Origin: Numida meleagris
Taxonomy: Eukaryota > Chordata > Aves > Galliformes > Numididae
DNA length: 64,000 nucleotides
NCBI RefSeq assembly: GCF_002078875.1
Contig: NC_034411.1
Coordinates: 1,285,582-1,349,581 of the forward strand
Direction: 5' to 3'
The notes under the pieces are model-generated. The model saw only the letters and a program-made list of their open reading frames with translations. It did not search any database and had not been told where the DNA came from. A program made the translations under genes and the position numbers. Below, piece after piece: positions 1 to 11,910 of the stretch (positions within the stretch are counted from its first letter, which is position 1; each line of letters starts with the position of its first letter).

Positions 1-1574
1 TGCTTTGTTATGGAGGTAGCTGGTGGCCTTTGGTAATTTACACCACAGAGCACAATGCCACCCAGCAGTACAGTGGATCACGGTTATGAAATGTTCTGCC
101 CGATCTGGCTGAAAAATCACATTTTAATACAGTTTAGTAGAACTGCTGTGGAACTTTGAACAGGCTTGTGCAGATCCTGAATGTGCCTTAAAAAAGGTGA
201 TTAAAAATAACGAGGTCGCTTCCGACTAATCTTTTAGCATTTTTTACAGCACTAGCCTCTCATCCTGCACTGTTATTTCAAAGGGTGTACATGCAGCAAT
301 GGCACTTCCAGTACAGATCTCTGAGAGCATGAATTGGTACTGTTTTCCTTTTTTGAATGAGTAAGTAAACATCGGTAAGGCTGGCGTTGCACGGTGTGAT
401 TTAGTGTAGGTTAACATAGTGCAGAGGGTACTTTGCAATAAAATTTTAAATTAGAGAGAATATATTTACTGCCTGTCGTGAGCCTGGCTTATGAACTATA
501 GGCTTGATATTTGGCAGAATGTGTAAGAACTGATAATTAGGTGTGTGTGTGTAGGTAGTGACATTTGTTTAAAACAAAGTACTGTAAAACTGAATTCATT
601 TATGCCTCTTACTTTGTTCAGTTGCTCATAGACAAGTAATAAAATATACCAATAATATCTCTGTTTGCAATAAGCTTTAATTATACAGACACCTGATAAA
701 ATGCAGATGAGCTATCTGCTCTCTGTGTATGAGGAGTCTAATAAATAGAACTGGCAGCTCATCTCCGTGTGTGTATGTGTATGAGTGAGAAAAAGAGTGA
801 CGAAAAGAGAGACTCATCTGTAATAACACTGATAGCTTTGAAGCTGGGACTTAGTGGTTTTCACAGCTTTATTGGCTGAAATTATCAGATGAAGCGAGTT
901 GGAACCATTGTGTGTGTGTGTACTTCTGTATATGCTTTTTTTCCCCTAAGTATGTAAGTAAGGGAAATAAAGCACAGAATTTTATACCTGTCCAGTAATG
1001 ATCTACCTTATGTTTAACTTTCTTTTAACCGTTTGAAAATCTCGTCTCTGTTTCCTTTGCTGATGTCAGTAAAGCTGCAAGATTTGCATTGTTGAGAATG
1101 GATTTCAAAATGCTGCGGGCAGATTTGGACACAGGGTGCTTTTGCTGTTGCTCTATCATCTCTAAAAAAAACCACCAATAAAGCATCCTGATCTGAGGTA
1201 TTTACAGGTCTAGTTTCTCCTCCAGTTTTCCAGGCAGAGGCCCGTTCCTATGTTAACTTTCTGTGCTGTGGTCAGTAAGAAACCATTTGATCCAGATGTA
1301 GCCTTTTTCCGTGAGGGCTTAATGTTATAATGTCATGACTGTGCTTTGAAAGCTGCAATGGGGCTCTGCCTCTCCCGTGTTCTTTAATCATAGCACCTAG
1401 GTCATATATGAAAGTAAGTCTCAAAGCATGTAAGGTTAGCGAAAGTAGTGTTTAGTTTAATTTCTGCCTCCCTCATCTTTTCAGTCTTTGCTGAATTGCC
1501 CCAGTTCTCATAAGAAAACATCAGTTAGTGATCATTAATCCTCTACATACTTCGTGTTTATTTTCGTTTTTTAG

Positions 1575-1722
1575 AGGATGCTGGGGACTGGATGAAATCA
1601 GGCCTGCGGTAGCATTCACTGGTTTGTGTCAGACGTTTATTCCAGCAACTGCCCTGAAAGGAAAATATGTGTTCTACATCTGGTGGAAGTTAAGGAATGT
1701 CTCCTTAGCTCCAGGAGCCTGA
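1575..1722 (+). CDS. Candidate 3' exon (low confidence)
   Basis: A pyrimidine-rich acceptor, T-rich and ending TTTTTTAG at 1574, is followed by a frame that stays open for 49 codons to a TGA at 1720-1722. The encoded stretch includes LKGKYVFYIWWKLRNVSL and uses typical vertebrate codons such as ctg, atc, gtg, ttc and tac. There is no strong donor, so it could only be a terminal exon. No canonical AATAAA was noted immediately downstream. I recognise no family. Frames of this length are expected by chance in a window this size, so the acceptor and composition are the only support. Confidence 0.12.
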
Positions 1723-2597
1723 AGTCCAGATTTTTTGTTAAAGCAGAACGTGATATATGACGCTCCTCCTGCTTTATACATGCTCTTAGCTGATGATTAG
1801 TCTGTGGAAGGAAAAAATGCAATTGTTGCTTCAACAGTTACTTGCTAGAGACTAGCTCTAGCTGTGTCTCACAAACTGTCTCCTGCGAGCCATGTCCTAC
1901 AGTGGAAGAATTTGTTCCCCTGCACCAACACAGGCCTGCTTTGTTCCCAGCTGTGCTCAGCCCTTCAGTATCTGTGCTCATCTGATGGTGGGTGAAGATG
2001 TGCAGAGAAAGGAGTTTACTCTGTTGACCTGCCCACGCAGACAACTTGACTGTGGTGGAGATCTCTGTTTTGCAGTTGAACCATTTTCATTCCGTTGAGA
2101 AACGATGGAAGTTGTCTCACACGTGCTACAGAGATGCACAAAAAAACTCTATTGCATTGTGGAAAGTTAGAGATTCCAGCAGTAAAACCATCTTAAACCT
2201 AAGCTGGGATGGAAGTTTAAACACTGAAATTATATTATGTATCGTAGTATGTAGGGAATACCTGAACTGGGCTCAACATTGTTTTATTAAAGCTCCTGAA
2301 TACTGCAGGAAGGGGCTGCTAACCTCTATACGATATGCTGGGGGAACTCTTTGGAGCAGGGCAAACAGTTGGCACTGAGCAGGAAGCAGCCCTCCTGCAG
2401 CTTGGTGTAAGCAGGCACACGTGAAGTTGCTGCTGTGGTGAGTGCTCACAAGCTCTGGTGCACAGAAAGGTTGTTTATGGGACCTGTATATTTTTATATT
2501 CCTTAGGGCAACGTATAAATTTATGTACATATGTATTTTTCATCAGAAGTTTACAGTTGACAGTATAATGTACAAGTTGTTGAGGCACTCGAGAGGA

Positions 2598-2624
2598 TTT
2601 TGGTTTGGTTTGGTTTGGTTTTGG
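2598..2624 (+). repeat. (TTTGG)n simple repeat
   Basis: About five tandem copies of TTTGG (plus strand), slightly imperfect at both ends. It lies in unique sequence with no gene nearby. Confidence 0.85.
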
Positions 2625-4326
2625 ACAAGAGCCTCGATGAAACCTGGGGTAGATACCAACCTTGTGCAATGATTTAATATTTGCACCTGCAGCAGGGCCG
2701 CTCTCGGAAAGGGAGTGAAAATAAAGCTGACCAGAAGACAAATGAAAAAGAAATGCAAGGCAAACAAGTGAGTAGCGTGTGTGTAAGTTAAAAGCATCCC
2801 AACTGTGGAGGCAGCAGAAGTCTCAGAGTTGCGTGCCCAGGCGGGGCCTAGGAGGCGGAGGCTTCAAGCTGCCTCTGGGGCCCTGAGGAGTGGGAAGGGA
2901 GCTCTGAAGGACCTGGGGTTGGCCAGCAAGGCACAAACTGAAGCACTCATTCTGTACCTTTATAAACACAAAATGATGCTTTCAGTAGCTGTCGTGCCAC
3001 GAGAGGTGGTCTGGTGTCACCGGCATGAGTGAGGTGAGATTTTGGCCGTGATGTGTGTGAAAAAGTAAACATGTGACTTGCCAAAGTGCAGTTAGCAACT
3101 AATTTCTCAGAGGACGAGAAACCGATGCTGTACAGGTATGTTTCTGTACACAGATAATTGCTTTTTGGAGCTCATAAAAGCACCGAGTTCCAACAGAAGC
3201 TGGAAATGCTAGAGGATTTCCAGTAAACAGAGGCTTGATTTACCCTTTAGCAGTAAGGATTGCGTCAAAGATACCCAGATAAAAAACCAGGTTTCTCTCT
3301 TTGATCAGCTCAGGCTGTACATATCACACAGTGAGCAAGCTAAAATACTCACTTCAAAGTATATAGAAGTATATGGTATATAGTAGTATAAAGAAATGCA
3401 GTGAGGCCTGCATTGCATTATTCTGCACTACCATGCAGGATACCATCAGTTTTGCACATATATGTTAGATATTTGGCTCCATCTCTAACATCTTTAAAGA
3501 ATAAAAGCATTTTAATTACTCAAATTGTTAATTAATATGTGATTCACACAACTATAACAGGATATATCAGCAACGCTCCTAGAATCAATCAAGTGAAGGT
3601 TGCTGTTTTATTTAGGAGCAAATTGAAGATTCTATGTTTTAATTAAAAGTCTTTGTGTTATATCTAAAATATCTATATTGCTTTATCATTCTATAGTTCT
3701 ATTTTTGATATCCCAACTTATTTAATCTTGCGAATTAATTTTAATCTAAAATTATCATGGAAGTTAAGCAGCTATAGGAAAGGAAAATGTACAGCTACTA
3801 AGAGCTTCAGTTTTAGGAATGGGCAGCAATCATGTAAGAGAATCAGCTATTAAAATGCATGATCTTTTCATTTAAAATTGGAATAGGAGGACTTGAGTTT
3901 CCAGTTAGTTGCATAGAAACACATGTAAGTTTTGTCAAGCAGGACCGAGAGTACTGAAATGAAGCAAAAGAGGTAACATGTAATTTGGCATAAAACTTGT
4001 GTTGAAATTGGGATGCCAAGGAAATTTTAGGGAAGGTAGTATATGCTTTTTTATTTTCCATCATTATTTTTGTAATACAAAAGCAGCAATGGCAAAATTT
4101 TAGACCTTTATTGTCTTATCTTCTCTCCGAACCTTCTGCAGATCTCTTTGTTAATACCTTTACTTTCTGTCCTATTTCTTCCCTGGAGACAAACGTAAAC
4201 TTTCAGGTTAATTTTTCTTTTACTCTCTTCTATATAAATTACCCTCTGTCTGCATGCATGCACACACATTGGTGTCTGAAAGCTGGCAGTGCAAATGTCC
4301 TAGTGCTTTGCAAGGGTGCAGGGGTA

Positions 4327-4476
4327 GGAAAACGTGGCAAAGAGCATAAGGTGGTGCTCAGGGACATGATTTAGTGGTGGGTTGTTAGAGTTAGAGTAGT
4401 ATGGCTAGGTTGCGGTTGGACTTGATGATCTTGAAGGTGCTTTCCAACCTGAGCAATTCTGTGATTCTATGATTCT
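4327..4476 (+). mobile_element. CR1 LINE 3' end fragment
   Basis: The last ~150 bp of a CR1 retrotransposon, plus strand. It shows the usual order of CR1 3' UTR blocks: a stretch around 'ctcagggacatgatttag', then 'ggttggacttgatgatctt', then 'tttccaacctgagc', ending in the short terminal repeats 'ctgtgattctatgattct'. It is strongly 5'-truncated, as most CR1 copies are, and contains no coding sequence. The left edge is approximate because similarity fades near 4325. Confidence 0.88.
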
Positions 4477-5891
4477 AAAATTGAGAATGCTTTAAGGAAA
4501 AATTACTTTCTCCTTCACTAATGCCCTTCTGTCAGCTTTGATGCTGTGTTGCTACAGTGTTGCAACATTGTTTCCTACAAAATCACCTGGATGATTTAAA
4601 TATCTAATCTGTTTTTACGATCCTGGATTTCAATGGTTAAACTTGCCATGTCGCTTCACTCTGCAAGAAAAACCTCTCTGTAGTGAAACCGTTTGAGTTC
4701 GCTGCCTGTTTTTTTTGTGTTTAATTTGAGAGATGGCAGTCAGATGTGCTAAAGCACAATACACTGAGTGTTAAAACCTTTATATATCTTAGAAACTGCC
4801 CTTACAGCAGGCATTCTCCAACATTTTTTTCGTCAGGTGGGTTCGGAAGGGAACACTTCCCCTATAGATCTCTTCTCTCCGCAGTGCTTCCCCCACCAGG
4901 GGAAGCTCTGTGATGTACCCAAGTTGCTAAACCTCAGTTCATTGTCCAATGCTGTGGTGCAGTGTGTTAACATCATGTCTGTGGCTCCTCTCTGTAGTCC
5001 ATGGGTTGTGCTTTCCATCACCGAGGCAGCAGCAGCTCACATAATGTTTTGCAAGTTCCTCTTGAAAATAAAGAACGCTTTTTCAGATCACAGACTTTCA
5101 AGCTGAATTCTGGCTACGAAATTTGTAGGGAGTGTTCTGTACCAAAATGGCCTTGAGGCAAAGGCCCGGCTCTGGATAACTCTCCTGAAGACTCAGGGTT
5201 GGGTGGCATTGGTGGCCCTTGTGTTTGATTTAGGCATGGCTAGTACCCAGGCACAGGACAGCTGAGCATTTTGGCTCCCTGGCTCACATCATTTCTAGGA
5301 AATGGAAAATCATTAAAAATGAAACAAAGCAAACAACCCCCTGACCAAACAACTAATAAATAAATCTTATCTGCTGCTAATAAGTCACTAACAATGTATC
5401 TTTTAAACACCCTAGGTTTTTCAGAATAACTAGGCTTTTACAGGCATGGCTGTGCTCTGCATCTGTGTCCCCTAAAAAGGCAAGAGCAAAGTGCTCACAT
5501 TTTCCTTATAGCTCTGAAGTGCTCGAAGCACATCCACAGTTCAATGTCATCTGTGAGAATTGGGGATAACTTCTCTGCAGAAGTCAATAGAGCTTGTGCC
5601 GTTGACTTTGCAGATCCAGCGCTTCACCCAAGCAGTCTGCCTAGTGATTTTTAGTATTGATGTTCTGTGACAAAACTCTGCTTTTTTTATAGAAACATGC
5701 TTGTTCAAGTGATGGACATGACCCAGCACTTTAAGTGGCTTGACTATATCAATTCATTCAAGAAAAAAACTTAAAAAACCGAGCCTATGTTTAGGTTCTT
5801 TAACTGAAAACTCATCACACAATCTTCCTATTTCCTTCTGCAGTTTTTTTTAGAAACATGCTAGGAAGACGATCTGTAATAAAGAAAGGAT
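4477..5891. other. Unique non-coding DNA, no recognised gene
   Basis: No gene, repeat family or RNA gene recognised. It holds only short chance frames, such as 112 codons at 4768-5106, with no domain-like features. The right edge is the start of the retroviral LTR at 5892. Confidence 0.7.
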
Positions 5892-6448
5892 TGTCTTAGT
5901 TTTAGCTGGGACCGAACTGTTTTCTTCAGAGTACCTGGTAGGATGCTATGGTTTTGATGCTAGAGAAAAACAATGTCAATAATATACTGATGTTTATAGT
6001 TTCTGCTAAGCAGTGTTGTACAGAGCCAAGGCCGTTTGCAGTGAAGGGCCCAAGGAGCTGGGAGGGAACAGAATTAGGACAGCTGACTTAAACTGGCCAA
6101 AGGGATATTCCATTTCATATGACATCAAGTGGAAGGAGTTTTGAAGGGGTTGGGAGTTCGTCTTGCTCTCTTCCGCTGCTCGGGGGGCTAGCTGGGCATC
6201 AGTAAGGGGCTGCTGAGCAATTCCTTGCACATCACTTGTTATATACATTCATAATTATATGTATTTATAGATATTTGCCATAATTATTAAGCTTTTCCCT
6301 TTTCTATCTTAGTAAATAGTCTTTTATCTCAACCCACAAAGTACTACTTTGTTTTCTTTTTTCAATTCTCTCCCCCATCCCACTGGGAAGGGGAGTGTGA
6401 GTGAACAGCTGTGTGGTGCTCAGCCACCTGCTGGGTTAAACCACAACA
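5892..6448 (+). mobile_element. Endogenous retrovirus LTR, forward copy
   Basis: A full-length-looking LTR (about 557 bp) beginning TGTCTTAG and ending AACCACAACA, so it keeps the TG...CA ends of retroviral LTRs. The text matches a widespread avian LTR type known to me: a start like 'gtcttagttt(c)agctggg', a middle with 'ctgggagggaacagaattag' and 'gggatattccatttcatatg', 'tttatctcaacccac' near the poly(A) region, and 'tctcccccatcccactggg' close to the end. A lysine-tRNA-like primer-binding site follows at 6456-6475, which suggests the ERVK-like class. No TATA box is obvious where related LTRs carry one. There are no open retroviral genes. Confidence 0.8.
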
Positions 6449-6570
6449 GTCAATTTGGCACCCAAGAGTTGGGGCTCAAAGAGTTGAGATAACAGCAGAT
6501 CCGACTGGACTGTGTTAACGGGTGCTGTGGTAGTTTGATAACTGCTGGTCACAGTGTTAATTGTGATCAA
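6449..6570 (+). mobile_element. Retroviral primer-binding site and 5' leader remnant
   Basis: Directly after the forward LTR, 6456-6475 resembles a tRNA-Lys primer-binding site: TGGC-CCCAA-TGGGGC blocks with one substitution (G to A) and a 2-base-longer middle than the usual 18-mer. The following ~95 bp would be untranslated leader. It ends where the inverted LTR copy begins, near 6570, so gag, pol and env are wholly absent. Calling it leader rests on position and on the primer-site likeness, not on a database match. Confidence 0.6.
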
Positions 6571-7009
6571 CTTGTGGGTTGAGATAAAACTATTGACTAA
6601 GATAAAGGAAAAGGATAATAATTATGACAAATATATATATATACATTTACATATGAATACATATAAAAAGTGACACACAAGTAATTGCTCACTGCCCCCC
6701 GACTGATGCCCAGCTAGCCTCCTGAGCAGCAAAGAGCAAGATGAACTCCCACCCCCTTCAAAGCTCCTTCAACTTGATGTCATATGAAATGGAATATCCC
6801 TTTGGCCAGTTTAAGTCAGCTGTCCTAATTCTGTTCCCTCCCAGCTCCTTGGGCCCTTTGCTGCAAACAACCTTGTCTCTGTACAACGTTGCTTAGCGGA
6901 AACTATAAGCATAGGTGTGTTATCAACATTGTTTTTCTCTAGAACCAAAACCATAGCATCCTACCAGACACTCTGAAGAAAATAATTCCATGCCATCTGA
7001 AACTAAGAC
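6570..7009 (-). mobile_element. Endogenous retrovirus LTR, inverted copy lacking its 3' part
   Basis: The reverse complement of 6570-7009 matches the forward LTR from its first bases (GTCTTAG at 7009) through 'ctcaacccacaag' (6570s), with many substitutions; I estimate roughly 85% identity by eye. The last ~110 bp of the LTR, including the 'ctcccccatcccactggg' block, is missing. The cut lies 10-20 bases past the region where the poly(A) signal would sit, near the probable R/U5 border. The core 6772-6858 is a perfect inverted match to 6044-6130. A TA-rich tract at 6634-6664 differs in length from its partner. Confidence 0.8.
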
Positions 7010-10000
7010 TTGGATAAAGAATCCTCTGTTAGGGGACTGTATTTGTTTAGTGAACTCGAGAATTTGCAAGATAAAGGTGATAAATATTTATTTTGAAAGT
7101 GACATGAGAAGGAGGGATTTGCTGAGGAGCAATTTGCGAACAGCAAAACCATAATGCTATTAAACATGTTACAACGACAGATATCTGTTGTTAAGTGAAA
7201 ATAAGAACTCAAGGGAGTGCCAGAAAACTTCTTCAGATGGATTATATGGAGTCTTATCTACATTTTTTAGTCAACAATTGTTGTTTTATTATTACTGATA
7301 TTATTCTTACGATCTTTTTAGAAGACTTCTCATTAGGTTAGAAGAGGTGTGTGCAGGAAGTTGATTGCTGTGAACTTCTCTGTGATTTTGAGATGTCTTC
7401 TTACAAGACCAAGGACTAGTTTTAAGCAGAGGAGGCTGAAAGACAGTATTAGAAACAACCGTAGTATTTCTTGTGCCCTGAATAGATATGTCTTCTCTGT
7501 ACTTGCTCTGTGACTGTATGCAAGGTAGATGTATGTTCTTAGTGGCACATTCATACTGAGCTAGCAAACCCTGCCAGGCTGGTGGCTGTCGGAGCTGACA
7601 AAGCTTTAAGGCTTAAGGTTGACTTGAGGGACGTGGTGGCCATGTGCTAAAGGCTGTACACCTGAGAGTTGTGGCATCATCCTGAGGGACAGACAGGGGA
7701 TCTAGGGCAGTTAGCATTAACTACTGTCTGCTGTCTAATTTTGTCCCTGTGTGGGCATAAACTCTTAGCAAAGGGTAAGAGGTGACAAGAAGGATGGGCT
7801 GTTGATGCCATGCAGGAGCAGAGAAGCTTGTGCAGGGGAATGTAAGGCTTTCTTTCTCTGGACTACTCAACATTTGCAGGGTTTCCCTGTGAAGTTTATA
7901 GTTTCTTCAAGTGGCACACTCAGCAAAAACACTATGTCCCCACTGATAAAAGGGTGAAATTTACTCCTACACTTCAGGTATATCAGTGATGTTTGAAGTA
8001 AAAACAGCCAGGACTGGCTTTCTCAGTGGTCTGTAGGAATGGTCATTCTCCCAAGGGCGCTGTTCCTGATGATTATGTACAGCTCAGCGTGACTTGACTC
8101 CATGCTTAGGCGCTGTATGGGATAATCTGGGCCTCCCAGCCTCTCTGGTGACTGAAATTCATGTGAGTTTGAGTTTGAGTGAGATTATCCTCACAAAATG
8201 GAAATTCAGGAACAGCGAAAATGAGTGCAAATCGAGGCAGAGAAAGTATAACATAACTGAGCAGTTGTTAAGCTATGGAATGGACAGAGGGAGTGACTTC
8301 CATGCCATTTATTTGTACAGTTTAGGCCTTGTTTTCAAAGTCAGTGGAAGTTTCCAAAGCTCAGCATCCTGGAAATCGGAGTATAATGTATGATTGTATA
8401 TAACATTCAACCTTAGTTTAATGGTTGATGACTCAGATTGTATGTATTAGCTGTAAGTGGAGACTGTGTGCAAAGGCTTTCTCAGATAAAAGTCTTGAAT
8501 GCAGGACTGCATTTCAAAGAATTCTTAAAGAAAATCATTTATTATTTTTGTTAAAATTAAGTATTTTATGACATTTATATGCAGTAGATATATTATGTAT
8601 AGATATATATATAATTATCTTTGGACAAGTGATTGAAGACCTTACTCATCCTTAACATTGCTAATTGCAAATAAATATATTCAGGAGCCCCAAAGTGGAG
8701 TCCAGAAGACTTTCAGATATTGTTTTTCTTGAGTGGATGTTAAAAACCTTTAAGTTTTGAGGGAATTCCTATGAGAAAGCACCTTTAAACTCAGAAAGGT
8801 CAATTTCTTTGACAGCCAAGACAGGAGGTTTCAGAGGGGTTGCTGTCATCCAAAACCTGAATTATGTATGTCAGTCCTTAGGGTGTATCTTTTAAAATGG
8901 GAGTGACTGAGAGTGGAAACCTGGTGGGATGGTGGCTGATCATTTCCAAATGCAAGTAGGATATTACATTTATAACCGTTGTTGGAAGAGTGCTAGGGTT
9001 GCAAAGTTAAGCACTCTCAAGTCAAGAAATGTCACATTCAAGCTTTCTGAAACCTCTGAGTTATTCAATGGCCATTTTCCAAGATCAAAAAGAGATGTCA
9101 GAAGAGGTGGCGATCTCCGTGCCCACGGCCACATGTGCCAAGTTACCTTTGTTCCAGCTCCTCTCTCATAGCAAATGAGGGTGCAGCTAGTTGTGAGTAT
9201 GGGCCCACACTTCAGCCCAAGCTCAGTGCTCAGTGCCATGGTGTGAACAGAGTCCCTTCTGGTCAGCAAAATGTGTCCAGAGTGCGGAGGGCCAGAAGGG
9301 CAGCACAGGAGGGGTCCCTTCTGCAGCCCTCAAATTGTCAGCACGATGGGAGGAGGACACGGAAGGTCATGGCCAAGTGCACTGCCCTGGCAGCCCTACA
9401 CGTCCTCAAGGGAGGCTGAATCTCCATGAATCTCCAGGGATTTTTTTTTTTTCCATGCTGCATGCTGAGACTTCATTGAATAGGGGAGCTTTCTTTCTTT
9501 CTTTATGTATTTTTTTTCCCTTGGAGACAACAAAAGACAAATTTCTGATCTCACAATGGCTTCCCTGCCAGAATTTAAGTAAGTGTTTTAAAGCATGAAA
9601 ACATATTTGTCCGTGAAATGCAGGTGGGGTTTGGGGAGATTTTTTGTTTGTTTGTTATCTCAGTGTTTTCTCCTTAAGGTCATTCCGAGAAGCACCCCTG
9701 CTGCTTGTGCATCAATATTCCCAAACCATTCATTCTGAGGATATTTTGGCCCAAATTATTAAAGTCTGGCAAAGTTTTAAGTACCTTAAATGCAGGGTCT
9801 TACAACACAGAGTGTTGGACAAGCATTGTGTTATTGTCAAATGTGCCTCATTTGTTCTGCTCTAATGACAGAGTTTGCGTGTAGAAGTTACAGAGCACAT
9901 TCCACTTTGAACTGTGTTTTTGCCTCTTTTCACTCTGACTCTGTCCTTCACTTATACTTGTACTCTGATTAAGGAATTACTCTCTGACTGCTGGAATGCT

Positions 10001-11746
10001 AGTGATTGAAGACCCTAGTTAATTTACACTCTCCCTGAAATCCTTTGTCTATTTTTATTTCAGCATTTGGATCACAGGAAACCATTTATAGGATATAGTA
10101 GCTTTCATACAGAGTTGCAGCCAACTATTTTCCAAAGGTTTCTAAGGCTAGAAAGCAAGTCTCACCAATTCATGAGCTCAGTATTCTTCACCCTTCAGTG
10201 AGTAGAGAGGGGGGAAAAAATCACATCACTGAACCAAATGACTTTGTTTCAAACTTCTTGGACCATCTCCTTTGCACGTTTCCAGTGAGCTGCTTCAGAA
10301 GCATTTTTATGAATTATTTTCTATTTTTAAGTATGTGTAATTTTCTTTATTTTTTGCATGACCATTGTGATAGTGTTTTCTATGTGCGGGGCACTTCTAA
10401 AACCTACGGCAATATTATTTGTCTGCCAAGAATCTGAGTAGGAAGAATCCATTTTATTGTAGAAAATAGACAAAGAGCATGATGAACAAGATAAAAAAAC
10501 ATGCTTTAACTTGAAAACACATATTTGCTAAAATGAGCTAAGATCTTGACTTGCTTTCAAAGAGCTGCATATACTCTGGGCAAACATATCTATGGTAGTT
10601 TAGTGACAAAGCCAAGAAACACATTTTATGTTAGGAAAACTTGTAAAATGAAGGCCATGTTATTGCACTGAATAATTTTCTTCTTGATTCAAAACAAACA
10701 AACCCAGCCCCAAAGCCCCCAAAACTTAATGGAAGATTTCCTTGCATGGCGCACAGTAAAATCTTAATGGCTTAGTACCTGTAGTTTCCTTTCATAATGC
10801 AGGAGACAATTGAAATAAAATCCTGGCAAGAAATTATACCTCTGACTCCCCACGAACGCAGATTGTCTGTTGAAATGTTAAAATTGAATTGGTCTATTAA
10901 ATAATAGTTATTTTGAAGTGAACTTGTTTGTGCTGTTGGAGTTTTTGCACATTGGTATTCATTACAAAGCTTTGGAGAGGTATATTCTAGGAAAAATGAA
11001 AACCTTCATGTTAATAATCATAGAGCTTCCTCCTCATAATCTGTTATTTTGGTGATTTTTTTTTATTCCCCATTTGAAAAATCTTAGGCCCAGCATAATG
11101 ATTTTTTTTCTCATTCCTGTCACATTGAGACAAAAGGAGGAGCTGAATGTGTGAACTGCTATTGGTAATCAAAGTGGATAACACTCTTTTTTTTTCATAG
11201 GATTTGTTCTCAGAGTATTTAATCTTATGCGGAGTAAAGGGGAAACACTGGAGGAGGATTTCTTTTAATATTTTTGTTCTCTACATATCCTGAGGTCAGA
11301 ATATTCCAGTTACGGTCGTTACGGTCATAAAAGACCCGTGAACTTTGAACAGAAAGCTCTTGTGGGGTTAGTGCAGAGATATAAATGGCAGAAGCTAAAA
11401 GGGTTGATTGTCTCTGGTGGAAATATATATGCTTTTTTGGAACACTGGAGTGGAAGTAAAGACAAATGAACGTCCTTATGGTGTAATCACCAGGTTGAAA
11501 AATCAGGTGACTTTAGTTCTCAAACTCCCTGTTAGCACAGTGAGTTTTTATGTTCTTTGTATCTTAGTTGGTGGATGAGTCAATGTTTAAATGCTCATTT
11601 ATCATTTACTATATAAAAGAAAAGCTATTACCTGAAACTCATTTTTACAGTTGCAGGCAAACTGAAATAATCATTTTCAAGGACCTAAAGCTGTTTCTTG
11701 AAGAATGTCATCATTTTCTTCTTATTTTACTTACCACTTGCTCTAG
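7010..11746. other. Unique non-coding DNA, no recognised gene
   Basis: No interspersed repeat or gene recognised. 8590-8625 is a short TA-rich tract. 9430-9520 holds T-rich runs. Two abutting GTTACGGTC copies at 11309-11326 are noted as a finding. Open frames (up to 121 codons at 9233-9598) occur in overlapping frames of a GC-richer patch, which is typical of chance. Confidence 0.65.
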
Positions 11747-11910
11747 TATATGGGGTACCTTCAAGAGCTGTGCCTTACAAAACCCGGCTGCAGATATTGC
11801 CAGCCACCGTACCTGTACAAACTAGACTCAGAAGAAACTCAGTTTTAGCAAACTACATTCATCTTGCAGACAGGACAAAAGAACCATTTAAAAGGAGCAG
11901 CTCACACTAA
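11747..11910 (+). CDS. Candidate 3' exon (low confidence)
   Basis: A good acceptor (T/C-rich tract ending CTTGCTCTAG at 11746) precedes a frame that runs about 54 codons to TAA at 11908-11910. The product would be basic, with a RLRR motif, a KR pair near the end and the stretch NSVLANYIHLADRTKEPF between them. The frame continues upstream through the pyrimidine tract, where it mimics a signal peptide, but it has no ATG there, so it is not a stand-alone small secreted protein. I recognise no family. A chance pseudo-exon is the main alternative. Confidence 0.15.

Larger units (their letters stand above)
1..4326. other. Unique AT-rich non-coding DNA, no recognised gene
   Basis: No recognisable gene or transposon is visible. 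Short TG runs occur near 541-552 and 909-921. A TTTGG pentamer array lies at 2598-2624. The segment 3340-3760 is particularly AT-rich. Open frames on both strands are at most about 110 codons and do not resemble a known family. A weak candidate exon at 1575-1722 is listed separately. Confidence 0.7.

Noticed and set aside
6006..6248. 80-codon minus-strand frame
   Set aside because: Lies entirely inside the retroviral LTR and reads antisense to it.
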